From positions 66,771,908 through 66,835,907 of the forward strand of contig OY755038.1 of NCBI GenBank assembly GCA_963576565.1: a stretch of DNA of 64,000 bases. The letters run 5' to 3'. The translations under genes and the position numbers were made by a program. Of this stretch, positions 1 through 10,259 are shown in pieces. The stretch's first letter is position 1. Each line of letters starts with the position of its first letter. This DNA is from Aspidapion aeneum. Lineage: Eukaryota > Arthropoda > Insecta > Coleoptera > Brentidae. The notes under the pieces were generated by a model. The model saw only the letters and a program-made list of their open reading frames with translations. It was not told the DNA's origin and did not search any database.

Positions 1-83
1 TTCTGGAGCTTCTTTCGTCTTGTTTTAGTAGTTCTACTTCAGAAGCTGTTAAGGTAGAAGATGACGAATGGGGAGAATGGGGC
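1..83 (-). CDS. THAP gene exon 5, partial
   Basis: The acceptor is TTTTTTAG|GCCCC after a T-rich tract. The frame stays open to the window edge and encodes a Ser-rich stretch, then SEVELLKQDERSS, which could start a helix. A plus-strand frame over the same bases that ends in a stop at 93-95 also exists. It was judged a shadow because the minus strand has a good acceptor in the right phase. Confidence 0.65.
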
Positions 84-3000
84 CTAAAAAAGTAAAAAAA
101 TACATAATGAAAAATATTTTTAAAAAATTATCGATCTAACTTCTTGAGAAATTTTGTGACGGGTAGATAGCCTGATAGACATTCATATATATATAGTCAA
201 ATTTTTTAATGAGTGCAGTGATTATAATGTAATAAACAATAACTTATTAAAAATGTAGTCAACATCCAAAAATATAACAAAGTTATCAAAAAACAATGTA
301 GCACTTTACGAAAAATCTTACTGTAAATTATTATGGCTAAAAATGTGTACTTACGCCAATGGAAGAGTAAAATCCTTTGATATGACAGTGGTACATAGTC
401 CTGATGGCCCAGCAATACTTAGTAATGATGTACTTGTTTCTTCTTCCAACTTGTTTTCCTCTCTAAAAACAACAACATGGTGATGATTATTATGATTGTA
501 TACTATAATCTATTTATAAAGCTATACCTCTACCTAAGGGACTATTCTTAAATTATGTAATGCTGAAGGGGTGGGAGGGCGATTTAGCTTTGCGTTACAC
601 TCAATGTTGGCTCATTTCATATGAAATCAACCAAAAAAAAAAGGAGGTTTGGCACCTTACCGATTTTGATAATTTTTGGTACATTTATTCTACCCATAAA
701 TAAGATTAAAAATCCTAAATTTTCATTTTTTTCTGATAAGTAGTTTTTTTAATTAAATTTTGAAAATCGAAAAATCTGCTAATTTGGCTATATACATATG
801 ATCTAAAAAGAAATATCTCGAGAACTCCTTCACGGGGGTAGTAATATAGCGCTTATTTAAAAGGTCTTTAAATTACATTTTGAACGAATTATCACGTGAT
901 TTATCTTTTAATAAAACCAAAACCGAAAAAAAAATATTTTTCAAAATTTGTCAAAAAAGTATTTTTTATTTTTAATAAAAAAATATATACATATATATTA
1001 TGTTTTAGCAAGATCCTCACCAAATTTTAGGGTGGAGAAGTAATAGGTTCATTAAAAAAAAATAACAATAAAAAACATGAAAAAATAGTAGGAAAATGAT
1101 AATTTTCTTGAAAAAAATACACAAAACAGACATTTTAAATAAAAAATTACTGAATTATTTCAATCATTGTGATGTTTTAGCATTAAAACATAAAAAATAC
1201 ATAGTTTATTATTTTCTTAATTTTGGATTTTTTTAATTTTTATTTTTTACGATTTAATATTTTTTCTTAAATTCAGGTAACATTGGTAAACTTGGCACTG
1301 TTAGTTTTTGCCTAAAATGTCTGTTTTGTGTATTGTATTTGCAAATGCTCATTTTAAATTTAGTGAAGATTTTGAAAAAAAAAATTATAATTTTTTAAGA
1401 AATTTTGAAAAATATATTTTTTTCAAATTTCAGTTTTGTTTTTAATACAAATAAATCACGTTATACTTTATTCAAAAGACCTTTCAAGTAAGCCCTATAT
1501 CACTGCTCTGGTGTAAGTAGTTCTCGAGAATTTTTGTCAGTACATGTTGAACCGCATTGGCAGTTTGTTTCTATTTTCAAAATTTAACTAAAACAAAACT
1601 AGTTATCAGTAGAAAAATTTTTAATTCGGGATTTTTCATCCTCTTTATGAAAAGTTGTTTTTTTCTGGAAAACACTAGAAACCAAATGTATATTTACAAA
1701 AATATCTATTAATAATATTAATTTTATTAAATTAATTTATAACATACCTTATAACAAAAGCTGGTGTTTCTTCTATTAGTTGTTCAAAAACATTCTCCTT
1801 CAAAGTTTTAATTTTTGTTGTAGGAGGAGTGCCAGAGGTTGTTGAATCTGATTGTATTTCCGAACTAAAAAAAAACACATGGTCTTTTTTGTGTTCTGTG
1901 TAAAATATTCTCAAAGAAAATGTTCTTTCCAAGGAGTGATTTTATTTACCTATACTGAAAAATCTGAGAAAAAATACTATATTTATTTTTAAAAACTAAC
2001 CTTTCGCTATCAAATGCTCTATGGAGAATTCTGGGAAGACTTTCTGGCTTGAGTTTTTTTCTCCCATCAGTTCCACGATGGAAATCGGATGGTTGAAAAT
2101 GGTTTGAGCATATAACTGCGTGCTGGTTGGGCAATCTATCACCTTCAAGACCCAGCAAAGAGATCCACAGGTTTCGATGCTCAGCATTTTTAGGAAAGCT
2201 AAATATAAAAAAAACTGTATTAAGTGTTCTCAGGCACTGCAAACATTTTGGATCCGCCAATGTTGTAATAAAAAACGTAAATTGTAGTGTTACCAGGTAA
2301 CCAAACACTACACCTACCAAATTTCAACACTTGACTTAATGAATTTAACTTTACTTAACAAAACCAAATTTGAAGAAACTTGCGTAAAAAATGTTTTAAA
2401 GATTTTTTTTCTATAAATACTATATCTATTTTGTTATTCATCTGCACATTTTATAGAAAAAAAAATTTAGTCCGGCGCCGGGTTGGGCCGGCGCCCAGTT
2501 GGCGGCGCCGAGTTGTCCTAGACCGTGGCCTCCATACCTAGGGTATGGATGGCTAAAAATAGAAATAAAATGTGTTACAGATGAAAACTTTTTAAAAAGA
2601 TATAAAAAATTTTTTTTTTGCCAAGGCCTTACAATTATATCTAAGGTATTTGTCAGAGTGGGCCCCTCTCCCCCTCCTCTCCTGGATCCGCCACTGGTGG
2701 TAGGTAGTTAGTTTTTCCAATAATAAAAAATAATTAAAAAAATGTAGTTCGAACCGAGCAGAGAGCAATTAGCATCCTGTATGTAACAGATAATTCACCA
2801 TAAATTTTTCAACTCATCCACCAGCCTAACTAACCTAATTAAATAACATTACCAACCAACCCAACCCTTCGGCCTAATTAATGAACTAACCTAACCAATT
2901 TTGACTATTCAATATTTTAATTTTTCTAAATTTTTTTATTCAATATTAACTTTTTCAACATTTTGATCTTCTATTTTTTATTTATTCACCATTTGGATTA

Positions 3001-4079
3001 TTTAATGTTTGGGGTTTGGAGTAATGCAAGAAATTTGTACATGAATTGCCGTAATTTTCATTTTGTTTCATTACATTAGGCCTAAAATTCACGGCGTGCG
3101 GAAAGTTCAACTTTCCGCACGCCGTGAATTTTAGGCCTAATTAGACTTATTGACCCATTTATAAACTCAATTAAATTAAAAATGAGGCCTAATTAGACTT
3201 ATTGACCCATTTATAAACTCAATTAAATTAAAAATGAAAACAGAATTTGTTTTTTGCTGTTTTAATGTAAAAAATACCAAATATATTAAAATGTAAAACC
3301 AAGCTTTTTATGCAACTAGGAAAAATTATGTACCTAACTCTTGCGGAAAGTGCCTTTTCCACCCTTGACGGCGTGCCCGAACTCCGCAAAGCGTCGTTCG
3401 GGCAACTGCCGTCGCGTGCATAAAAGTATCACTTTCCGCACTAGTTAGGTAAATAACTATTTTCAAATAGACAGAGTTGGAAAGTTGCTTATGTCTGATA
3501 AATTTTGTTGTTCCACTACTTTTGAAAGACCCTGTAGGTAGGTATACCTAGATGACAATGGATCAGGTAGTCTCTTTTCAAGTCTTTGTTTTGTTAAAAA
3601 TAAAGGCCTTTATTTTGAAAAATTGGATTTCTAAGAACTGTAGGTACCTGTGGTGTGGTTGGGTTTTTCCAAGCTATATGAGGTAGGTACCCAGTTAGGT
3701 AGGCAAATTCCTTGAGCCAAAATATTTGTTTATTTTGTTGTATAAACGCATAACAAATTGTAAATTTTAATTGGTGTCAGTCAATTTTGATCAATATTAA
3801 ACGTAGAATTTTTCAAAAAACAATGAACCGTGTACCTAACTACTACCTAGTTATCCCCTTTTGTAACAAAATAAACTAAAGTACCTGCCTATATTACAAC
3901 TCAATTAAAATATCGTTTTATAAAATAATATTTTTTTCTTACCTCCACAAAACCATTCACAAAACTAAACATCTACGCCAATGCATTAGGCAATATTTTG
4001 ACATTTTAACTTACCGATGAAATGATGTTTCTTCATCTAAAACATCAAGTTTTTTACACACAGTACACTCCCGAACCAT
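1..4079 (-). CDS. THAP-domain zinc-finger protein gene, five exons seen, 3' end beyond the window
   Basis: This is a spliced minus-strand gene encoding a THAP-type (C2CH) DNA-binding protein, probably a nuclear transcription factor or a domesticated transposase-like protein. Seen: exons at 4079-4015, 2198-2001, 1864-1748, 462-355 and 83-1 join in one open frame, and each junction has GT/AG ends. The joined start carries C5 and C8, then the FHRFPKN motif spanning the exon 1/2 junction, W33, an ICSNHF box giving C52 and H55, and SLPRIL near residues 76-81 in the place of the family's AVPTIF box. Known: THAP fingers are about 80-90 residues at the extreme N terminus with C-x2-4-C-x35-50-C-x2-H spacing, and this fits (x2, x43, x2). 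After the finger come a Ser/Thr-rich linker and acidic, Glu-rich stretches. The stop codon is not in the window. No other known domain is recognised. Confidence 0.85.
355..462 (-). CDS. THAP gene exon 4
   Basis: The acceptor is TTGTTTTTAG|AGAGG and the donor is TTGGC|GTAAGTAC. The 108-nt exon keeps the frame and encodes a Glu-rich segment followed by SLLSIAGPSG. Its position is inferred from splice signals and phase alone, because no known domain lies here. Confidence 0.7.
463..1747 (-). other. Intron 3 of the THAP gene
   Basis: This is a 1285-bp AT-rich intron between exons 3 and 4. Most of it is a degenerate inverted repeat described separately. No coding signal is seen. Confidence 0.65.
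640..1690. repeat. Degenerate foldback (inverted-repeat) element in intron 3
   Basis: The left arm (about 640-1150) pairs with the right arm (about 1300-1690). Examples are ACACAAAACAGACATTTTA at 1119 against TAAAATGTCTGTTTTGTGTA at 1315, AAATCACGTGATA-like sequences, and TATCTCGAGAACTC against AGTTCTCGAGAA. Pairing is imperfect, so this is an old MITE-like or foldback insertion. No clean target duplication was found. Confidence 0.6.
1748..1864 (-). CDS. THAP gene exon 3 (linker)
   Basis: The acceptor is a T-rich tract ending TTTAG|TTCGG, and the donor is ATAAG|GTATGTT. The 117-nt exon encodes a Ser/Thr-rich linker followed by an acidic stretch (ENVFEQLIEETPAF). Both phases match the neighbouring exons. 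Confidence 0.75.
2001..2198 (-). CDS. THAP gene exon 2 (core of the zinc finger)
   Basis: The acceptor is TATATTTAG|CTTTCC and the donor is GAAAG|GTTAGT. The 198-nt exon carries FPKN, the conserved Trp, the CxxH pair in ICSNHF, PSDF, and KLKPESLPRIL. The reading phase entering from exon 1 and leaving to exon 3 is consistent. Confidence 0.85.
2400..2525. repeat. Fragment of the GGCGCC-repeat foldback element
   Basis: An A/T-rich lead-in with CATCTGCACATTTTATA and a run of T/A is followed by alternating GGCGCCGGGTTGGG and GGCGCCCAGTTGG units ending in GTTGTCCTAGACCG. The same order of sequences ends the foldback element at about 47990-48186. The end bases also resemble the left end of that element near 45705-45720, so this is a truncated relative. 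Confidence 0.65.
2570..2696. mobile_element. Truncated hAT-type MITE end
   Basis: The stretch ends CCTGGATCCGCCACTG, preceded by a C-rich tract. This is the same right terminus as the complete MITE at 17150-17411. The matching left terminus is absent, so only a fragment remains. Confidence 0.55.
3075..3141. repeat. Perfect 67-bp palindrome (33-bp arms, 1-bp loop)
   Basis: The 33-base left arm ends CGTGCGGAAAGTT, followed by a single C and its exact reverse complement. It would extrude as a near loop-free hairpin. The GTGCGGAAAG motif recurs in the hairpin at 3331-3451. Confidence 0.9.
3134..3237. repeat. 52-bp tandem duplication
   Basis: Two exact copies of a 52-bp unit beginning GGCCTAATTAGACTTATTG follow each other at 3134-3185 and 3186-3237. 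The first copy overlaps the right arm of the palindrome. Confidence 0.9.
3331..3451. repeat. 121-bp nested hairpin (small MITE-like element)
   Basis: The outer arms are TACCTAACTCTTGCGGAAAG (3331) and its near reverse complement ending TAGTTAGGTA (3451). Inner arms GACGGCGTGCCCGAAC (3367) and GTTCGGGCAACTGCCGTC (about 3396) are also complementary. It is GC-richer than the surrounding intron. Confidence 0.75.
4015..4079 (-). CDS. THAP gene exon 1 (start codon, first zinc-ligand pair)
   Basis: ATG lies at 4079-4077. The 65-nt exon encodes MVRECTVC and continues to FH plus two bases, with zinc ligands C5 and C8. It ends at a strong GTAAGT-type donor (TCATCG|GTAAGT). This start gives the usual THAP layout, in which the CxxC pair lies within the first ten residues. 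Confidence 0.85.
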
Positions 4080-4470
4080 TATATCGGTTAAGCAGATAGT
4101 TTTTTGTCTTTCTTAGAAAAAAAAAAACAGAAATTTGTCTATAATTTGTCAAAAAACACAATAAAATCACGAACGCTAACAAGCAACACTGGTGGTCCAC
4201 AGACGAATGAATGAAAATACGAGTGTTAGATTCGTTTACCTGGACATTTTGGCCCGCTGTGTCTCTTTTCCGCTCAAGGTGGGAGGGTTTGAGAGAGGTG
4301 CGAGATGTCCGGCGCATTTTGAGATGACTACTAAAAGAATCTTTACTATGCGTGTGTTCACTTTCAGAATAGTCCTTTTTGCTTTAAATCGAACCATTCG
4401 AACGTATCTCTTTCGCATGCAGAGCGGGAGGATTTGACAAAGATGCAAACTGTCTCGACGCTTTAAGATA
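4080..4470 (-). promoter_or_regulatory. Upstream region of the THAP gene, possible promoter
   Basis: This stretch directly upstream of the start codon is GC-richer than the intron. It contains two diverged direct copies of a ~70-bp segment (about 4258-4332 and 4405-4470; shared pattern TCTCTTT, GGGAGG-TTTGA, GATG). The promoter role is inferred from position only; no TATA box is assigned. Confidence 0.3.
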
Positions 4471-4644
4471 AGTTATTAAATTAAATTTACTTCGTTTTTT
4501 TTATTTTTATATCCTTCTCTATCGTGCCTGCAATGGGTCGTGTTCCACCTTCGTTGTCGGTTAAAAAAGACATTCGTCACATGAGGCAGAAGATTTGATT
4601 TTTTCTCAGCACTCTCTCTCTGTTTCCTTATCTATTCCTAGATA

Positions 4645-5817
4645 TCAATGATTTAGCCATTTTATAAGATTAAGGTCTTTAATGGCAGGTCTACTAAGTA
4701 AATTTTCATGGTTTTTCATGACATATGTCTTTATTGTCCTGTCTTCACCCTTGTGCTTGACTTTAAGTTTACATTTGCCTAGTATGTTCAATCTGTATCC
4801 TCCTGGACCCTTTAATTTAGTTTTAGTGCATTTTAGATTTGGTTTCTGTACCAACTTGTCATATGATGCTTTGCTTAGTATTGTAACATCTGCACCTGAG
4901 TCTATTTTAAAGTTAACTTCTACTTGAGGTAATTTTAAGGCTATTTTCCAAGCTGTTTCTTTGTCTCCTTGTATTTCTCGTACAATTTGGTTTACATCAG
5001 AGTCTGATGATGACTCGTCTGAACTGTCCTCTACCTCATTGACTTTTTTGTGTTTACCGGGAGTTGCTACAGACCTGGTTTTGCACATTTGTTTGTAATG
5101 ACCTTTGATTGAACATTTTTCACAACGCACTTTTAATGCAGGGCAGTCTTTTAACCGATGACTTGGTTTTTTTCCACATCTACCACATTGTGGATAGGTT
5201 TTTGTAGAGTGTGATTCCTCATTTTTTTGATGTTTTGGTCTCTTATTTGTGAAAACTATGTTTACACCTGATGTGTCATCGATAAGTTGTTTATTGTCCA
5301 GCTTAACTCGTCCGCTTTGCAAGATTTTAGCTTTAGCTGTTTCTAGCGTCAAATTACTATCAAGGTCAATGACAACTTTTTATCCAAAATACCCACAACT
5401 AGTCTGTCTCGAACTAATTCATCTGTCATTGTACCATAATTGCAGATTTTTGACAAGGCAATGACTGTTGAAATGTATTCTTGAGATGTCTCACTTTCTT
5501 GTTGACTTCTTGTGTTGAACTTGGCTCGTTCCATGCAAACATTGACTTTTTTGATAAAGTAGTCATGGAAAAAATCTGTCATGTTCTTGTAAGATCTCAT
5601 GTAAAGGTTTGTTGGGCTACAACCATCTAATAACTGATTGACTTCAGGTCCCATATGGAGTAATAAACTGTCCACTTGTGCTTTTTCTGGCATTGCACTT
5701 GCATTTGTCACGTTTCTGTAACGCTCGTAATTTACCAACCATCTGTTCCACTCAACAGGAACAAATGAAAATTTTTCTGGGGGTGGTGCAACAATGATTC
5801 TAAGTATTCCATTTTAA
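4645..5817 (-). pseudogene. Ty3/gypsy gag-protease remnant
   Basis: Reading on the minus strand from about 5817: APPPEKFSFVPVEWNRW, then a capsid-like segment to about 5349, a frame change near 5350, then two zinc knuckles (CGRCGKKPSHRLKDC and CEKCSIKGHYKQMC) and an aspartic protease start with FKIDSGADVTIL. Known: this order, capsid then Cys-His knuckles then a D-S/T-G protease, is typical of Ty3/gypsy gag-pol. The N-terminal motif and knuckle pair resemble gypsy elements related to K02A2.6-type polyproteins. The frame stops at 4645, before any reverse transcriptase. The frame break and the missing downstream pol make it a dead fragment. The integrase scraps at 7863-8700 may belong to a related element but do not adjoin it. 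Confidence 0.75.
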
Positions 5818-5910
5818 ATATTGATATTGAAAGCTACTTGAACTTTTAGGTTAGCTGATGGAATTTTTGCGTTTTTTCGGAAAATACGTGACTTTTGTTT
5901 ATTATTTTTA

Positions 5911-5928
5911 CACCTGACGCCATGTAGG
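5911..5928 (-). promoter_or_regulatory. Candidate primer-binding site and LTR edge of the gypsy remnant
   Basis: On the minus strand CCTACA is followed by TGGCGTCAGGTG, about 95 bases upstream of the gag remnant. LTRs end in CA, and primer-binding sites usually start TGG, so this fits an LTR end plus PBS. The LTR itself was not delimited. Confidence 0.35.
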
Positions 5929-6606
5929 ATTGTCTCTATTAAGCCTTTTATATTATTGTAGTTTTAAGTAACTTTAATTTAATAAAAACTCAAGAACGTT
6001 TTAAACTAAATGTGTATTTTATAAGACCCAAAGAACAATCTCTTTCCCTAAACAGAACAGCTGATCATTTGACAAAAATCTTTGAATCATAAATAAAAGT
6101 GGTTTATGAAACACCTACTGTACACTTTCTAATGAAATCGTTTAGAAAAAAACATCAATAAAAAGCACGTAAAATAGTAAGCTAATGACTAATTAGTGCA
6201 GTGCCTCATTTTGGGAATCAATGTCAATAAATTAAAGGAAGTGCATGCCATGCATGCACCCCTCTACTCCTTTCCCGACCATGAAGGTTTTGATAACGCG
6301 GTGTCACTTTAATACAATATCAACTATATATAAAAACCCTTTTAAGAGTCCCAAAAGATAAATTGTGAATGTGCCCTTTCAAGTTTAGTTACTTATTAAA
6401 AATCATTCCTTTTTTTGAGGAGATTTTTTGTAGTGAGTATATATTTTTATGATCTATACACCAACTTAAATATAAGAGATACTTATTTCGAATACCAAGA
6501 TAAGGGGCACTTTTTGCATGAGGAACATAAATCTAACTTTGTGAAAAAACACCGTAAATTTTTACCTTTTGCATAATTCGTTCAGTAGTAGCCATTTGAC
6601 TTATTA
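5929..6606. other. Non-coding, possibly decayed LTR
   Basis: AT-rich sequence upstream of the gypsy remnant. It may hold the decayed 5' LTR, but no second copy was found to confirm that. No gene is seen. Confidence 0.3.
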
Positions 6607-6881
6607 GGGACTTATTGCTATAGTCAGGCAGTAATATTGCCGGGCACTATTGTGACAGTTTTTTTTTGAAAACTGATAGTTTTTCTTTCAAAATTAATAT
6701 ACCAAAATTCGGATTTATAAATCCAGTCATTTATTTTCTATTAATAAGTGCGGCACTATTAATTTCGGCTCTTATAGTACACAGGGGCCTAATTTTGAAA
6801 GTAGACAGCTGTTCTAATAATGCGAAACTATCCGGATAGTGCCCGGAACTATTACTGCCTGGCTTTATTGCAATAAGTCCC
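6607..6881. mobile_element. 275-bp MITE with ~45-bp terminal inverted repeats
   Basis: The left end GGGACTTATTGCTATAGTCA and its right complement (ending GCAATAAGTCCC) pair over about 45 bases, including GGCAGTAATA and GCCCGG. TATTA flanks both sides (6602-6606 and 6882-6886), giving a 5-bp or TA-type target duplication. There is no coding capacity. Confidence 0.75.
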
Positions 6882-6968
6882 TATTAACTTAACGGCACTA
6901 ATCAGAAAAATTATTAACTTACCAATTAACGGTAGTGCAATTACGGGTGGAATTGATATATGAAACAA

Positions 6969-7429
6969 TATACACGGTATTTCCCGAACATCGAAACAGA
7001 GGCCTTTTTGTCATCAATCAATTAGTTTTTGAGATATTTGCTTTTACATTTTGTAATTTAACATGGAATAATAAAATAAAAATTAAATTCGAAAAATAAT
7101 AAAATTCTAATTAAATTTTTATTTTATCAGTCCATGACAAATTTGAAAGTTTGAAAGCAATTATCTCAAAAACTAATGAATAGATTTTTGAAATTTTTCC
7201 ACGGTTGTAAGGACATTCAAAAAGCCTTTAAAACAAGGTATCACTATACCCACTTTCCCTATTCAAAATATAGAGGTAAAGTATACCCCTCGAAGGGGGT
7301 TCGTTCTACATAAATTTCAAGAAGTGTTCCACTCGCATACAAAATCGACGTGTCCGAGCGTTTCTCCAAATTCGTACTCTAAATACACAAAAAGGGCTGT
7401 GTTCAGATGTTCGTGAAACACCGTGTATA
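6969..7429. mobile_element. MITE-like element with TATACACGGT ends
   Basis: The ends TATACACGGTATTTCCCGAA and its imperfect reverse complement (GTTCGTGAAACACCGTGTATA) bracket 461 bp. Inner segments (AATTAGTTTTTGAGATA against ATCTCAAAAACTAAT) also pair. It is non-coding and its superfamily is not assigned. Confidence 0.55.
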
Positions 7430-7430
7430 G

Positions 7431-7605
7431 ACGAGCCCATAGGAAGCGCTGTTTACCTTATTAGTTGACAATTGATTGTTCCATCTCGTGACATCTCTAG
7501 GGTAACTCGTAGCTCCAGCCATCTTGATCTGTATCGTAGACTGGAACCATTCTAACTTGATACAGACAGGCAGACGACATCTCCTTTTTACATAAAAGAT
7601 TTATC
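7431..7605. repeat. ~175-bp direct repeat, copy 1
   Basis: Similar by eye to 8827-9020. Both contain CCATCTCGTGAC, GGTAACTCGTA, CATCTTGATCTGT and TCGTAGACTGGAAC. On the minus strand this copy has a short open stretch, ATGGCTGGAGC to ...ACTAATAAG, followed by GTAAAC. The pair flanks the integrase scraps at 7863-8700, so they could be LTR remnants or a duplicated 5' exon. Confidence 0.5.
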
Positions 7606-7862
7606 TCTGATAGTAATGGCAACAATTTAATTTACAAAAACAATAGACCAAAATTTAAAACAGTTTTAATAGTTTTCCAATGTACAGATGTCTTGCACGC
7701 ACGGAACGAAAATTTTTAATAACCGCGAACGTAACTTTAATAACTACAAACCTACAAACTCTTTTGCCACAATCACACCTACACATTGAAATACGACTAA
7801 TACGTCCTGAACGGATTACATAAAATTGTCCAGTATTTTCTCCACTAACAGTAGGTTCGGGT

Positions 7863-8700
7863 TCATTTTTTGAACAAGTTCAGGCTCATTTTGATCGGAT
7901 GACTTCCATTTAAAAAATTGTTTCTTTCTTCAGAATTATGACTATTGTCGAGTCCTACAAATACTCCTGAACTGATTGGACTATTAAAATCAAAAATGCT
8001 TGAGTTGCTTTCCTTGTCTATCTTTTCTTTATATTCAGATATTTTAGGTTTACAATCTTCAAAAAAATTCAGTTCAAAACTATGTGGTATGTCATTGCGA
8101 ATTTTAATCAGATGTGAACGTGTTCTTCTCAAAATTCTGTTTCCTGCTTTGACACTAAAAGACTTCGATTCTGGCCCTACACTAATGACAGTTTCATATA
8201 ATTTTAAGTAAGGAATCCATACTTTGTCATCTTTTCTCAATGGTGATGCAGAACGAGCTTTGTGTCTTCTATTGTAATTTTTTGTCTGCTTTTGTTTTTC
8301 TTTCTTTTTTTTGTTTATACTCATTCAAGTACGCCCAATCAGATACAAAGTTGACATTTAAAGTAGGTAAATCTATTCTGGGTCCACCGTCCATTATCAG
8401 TTTTTTAATTTTGAAGTTCTATAACATAAAAGTCCAAGATTTGGGGCTTCACTTTAACTAATAATTTTAGATTGAGCATGTCGTGGACTACTAGTAGTAT
8501 GTTCAAATCCATAAGTTTTAGCAAATTCTTTAAATTCAAAACTAGTGAAGCATCCACCATTTTCACTTCTAGAGAGTTCTGGGATCCCCTATCTTGCCAT
8601 GATTGGTTTCAATTTTTTAATAACTTCATTTGTGGTCTGATTTTCAAGATTTGGTACATCAATCCATATGCAAGTTTTTCCTGAGACTTCAAATAAATTG
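7863..8700 (-). pseudogene. Ty3/gypsy integrase remnant (core and C-terminal tail)
   Basis: From about 8700 downward on the minus strand the frame reads a central integrase core: WIDVPNLENQTTNEVIKKL, an in-frame stop, then GIPELSRSENGGCFTSFEF and TYGFEHTTSSP. The usual D-N-G after the second catalytic position is E-N-G here, so an Asp appears lost. A second open stretch at 8324-7863 carries HKARSASPLRKDDKVWI and NRILRRTRSHLI, the linker and C-terminal tail seen after gypsy integrases. A break of about 140 bases separates the two. It is a dead fragment with no LTR assigned with confidence. Confidence 0.7.
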
Positions 8701-8826
8701 GCACCAATAACTTTTCAATGATTTTTTTCTTGGTCCACAATTTCGTTATTCGCGATATTCTTAATCCTTCGCGAGACTGTAGAGGCTTTAAATCCCACCG
8801 CTGCAGCCATGAAACGTAATATATAG

Positions 8827-9020
8827 ACGAGCGGATAGGAAGTGCCGTTTACCTTATGAGCATTAGTTGACAACTGACGGTTTCCATCTCGTGACGTCTC
8901 TATGGTAACTCGTAACTCCACTCATCTTGATCTGTCTCGTAGACTGGAACTATTCTAACTATATAATACAGACAGGCACACGAAAATATACATATCAGTA
9001 TACCCGTGGTCTCCTTTTAA
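8827..9020. repeat. ~175-bp direct repeat, copy 2
   Basis: Second copy of the segment at 7431-7605, with scattered substitutions and small indels. The equivalent minus-strand ATG frame here reaches a stop instead of a GT donor. Confidence 0.5.
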
Positions 9021-9379
9021 AGATCGTGCTGTTGTAGAACTTGATACAAGGAAAACACCGTAAAATCGAACTAAAACTTACCAGCAAAAAAAGTGATAAT
9101 AATTTTTCCCTCTTACTGACACACCTTGAGGTGCCTTAAAAGCCCCTGGCTAGTCTAAATAATGGTTGAAAATTATGATATAAGTCAACAGCCTAGGGCA
9201 AGGAAAACCTAATTGATGTCAGTGGAAAAACATTTTCCCGAAGATAGAAGGTTGTTGGTGCAAGCAGTAAATTACCTATTTCTTTTCTTTTTCTTTATTT
9301 TCTGCGCGAAGAATTAATTCAAATTTCGCGCTATTTGAATGCATATTATTTCGCCGGCACTGGACACGTGAGGGGGACA

Positions 9380-9526
9380 AGCAGCGCCGACAGTGTGCGC
9401 TAAAAACCACCAGCAGAACAAAGACACTTCGACAAAGACGTTCACCGAGAAAAGTTACAAAAGTGAGAAAATTTGTGGTGATCGCGGCGTTCGAACGTCA
9501 AAAGTGGAACCCCAGAAGAGTCCAAG
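9380..9526 (+). promoter_or_regulatory. Possible untranslated first exon
   Basis: A GC-richer island (about 9340-9526) ends in TCCAAG|GTACGTG, a strong donor sequence, and could be a 5' UTR exon of a plus-strand gene. No matching coding exon was found downstream. A 61-codon frame across it reads through the donor and is not convincing. Confidence 0.2.
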
Positions 9527-10259
9527 GTACGTGCCATTTATAGAATGCATATGCATCGTTTTTCCTAGTGTTTCTTAACGTCAATTTCGACAAATTTCTT
9601 AAATGTGTGAGCAAAGCCTAACCAGCTAGCCTATCGAAGGATATTTACGATAATTCCAGTACTTGCACGCACAAAGGTAAAACTCCTAAATGCCCCTTAA
9701 TTTACCAATATCTATCTTGCATTCAGCGGAATGGTATAATGCAAAATCACTTGCGGTCAACTATTAATTTACTGTATTTGCCAGGTGATGCTCAGTTTTC
9801 ACAATTTAAATTATTACGCCGCTTATTACTCTATACTCGTTACAATAAATATTAGATACGCCTCGAATTTGTAAGGCACTACTAATTACTAACAGTGGTA
9901 TACAATGCAAGCACATTTTGTTACCACACCAACAAAATGGAGGAAATCAGTATATCCATTCGCGAAGTTGTATAGATTTCTAAACTTTACCAAATAATGT
10001 TAGAAATTGCAATTGTCGTTCCCTATTATAAGTAGTAGTGTTGGTTGGTAATAGTAAATTAACCGCTTCAATTTTTTGTCTAGCCTTTGGATATTCGGTG
10101 TTATAAGTATTAAATCATGAATCACCAAACAAAGTTAATTTGCGAAACGTGCATACTCAGCAAAAGATTTTAGTTATAATTTATTATTTTAGTTACCTAC
10201 CCTGAATTTAAATCCAAATAACCTAAAAGTTTGTTGACCAGTTTGTACTTCTTATTTAA
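9527..10259. other. No feature seen
   Basis: AT-rich non-coding sequence with no repeat or frame that could be supported. Confidence 0.4.

Larger units (their letters stand above)
2199..4014 (-). other. Intron 1 of the THAP gene
   Basis: This 1.8-kb intron holds two transposon-end fragments (2400-2525 and 2570-2696), a 67-bp perfect palindrome, a 52-bp tandem duplication and a 121-bp nested hairpin. No coding exon is seen in it. Confidence 0.7.

Noticed and set aside
1..95. Plus-strand frame ending in a Trp/Gly/Glu-rich tail with a stop at 93-95, resembling a last exon
   Set aside because: The minus strand over the same bases has a T-rich acceptor at 84-85 and continues the THAP frame in phase, which explains the stretch better.
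1946..2320. A 124-codon frame taken as one intact gene
   Set aside because: Only the 2001-2198 part is coding. The ends of the frame read through an acceptor and a donor, and the true N terminus is at 4079.
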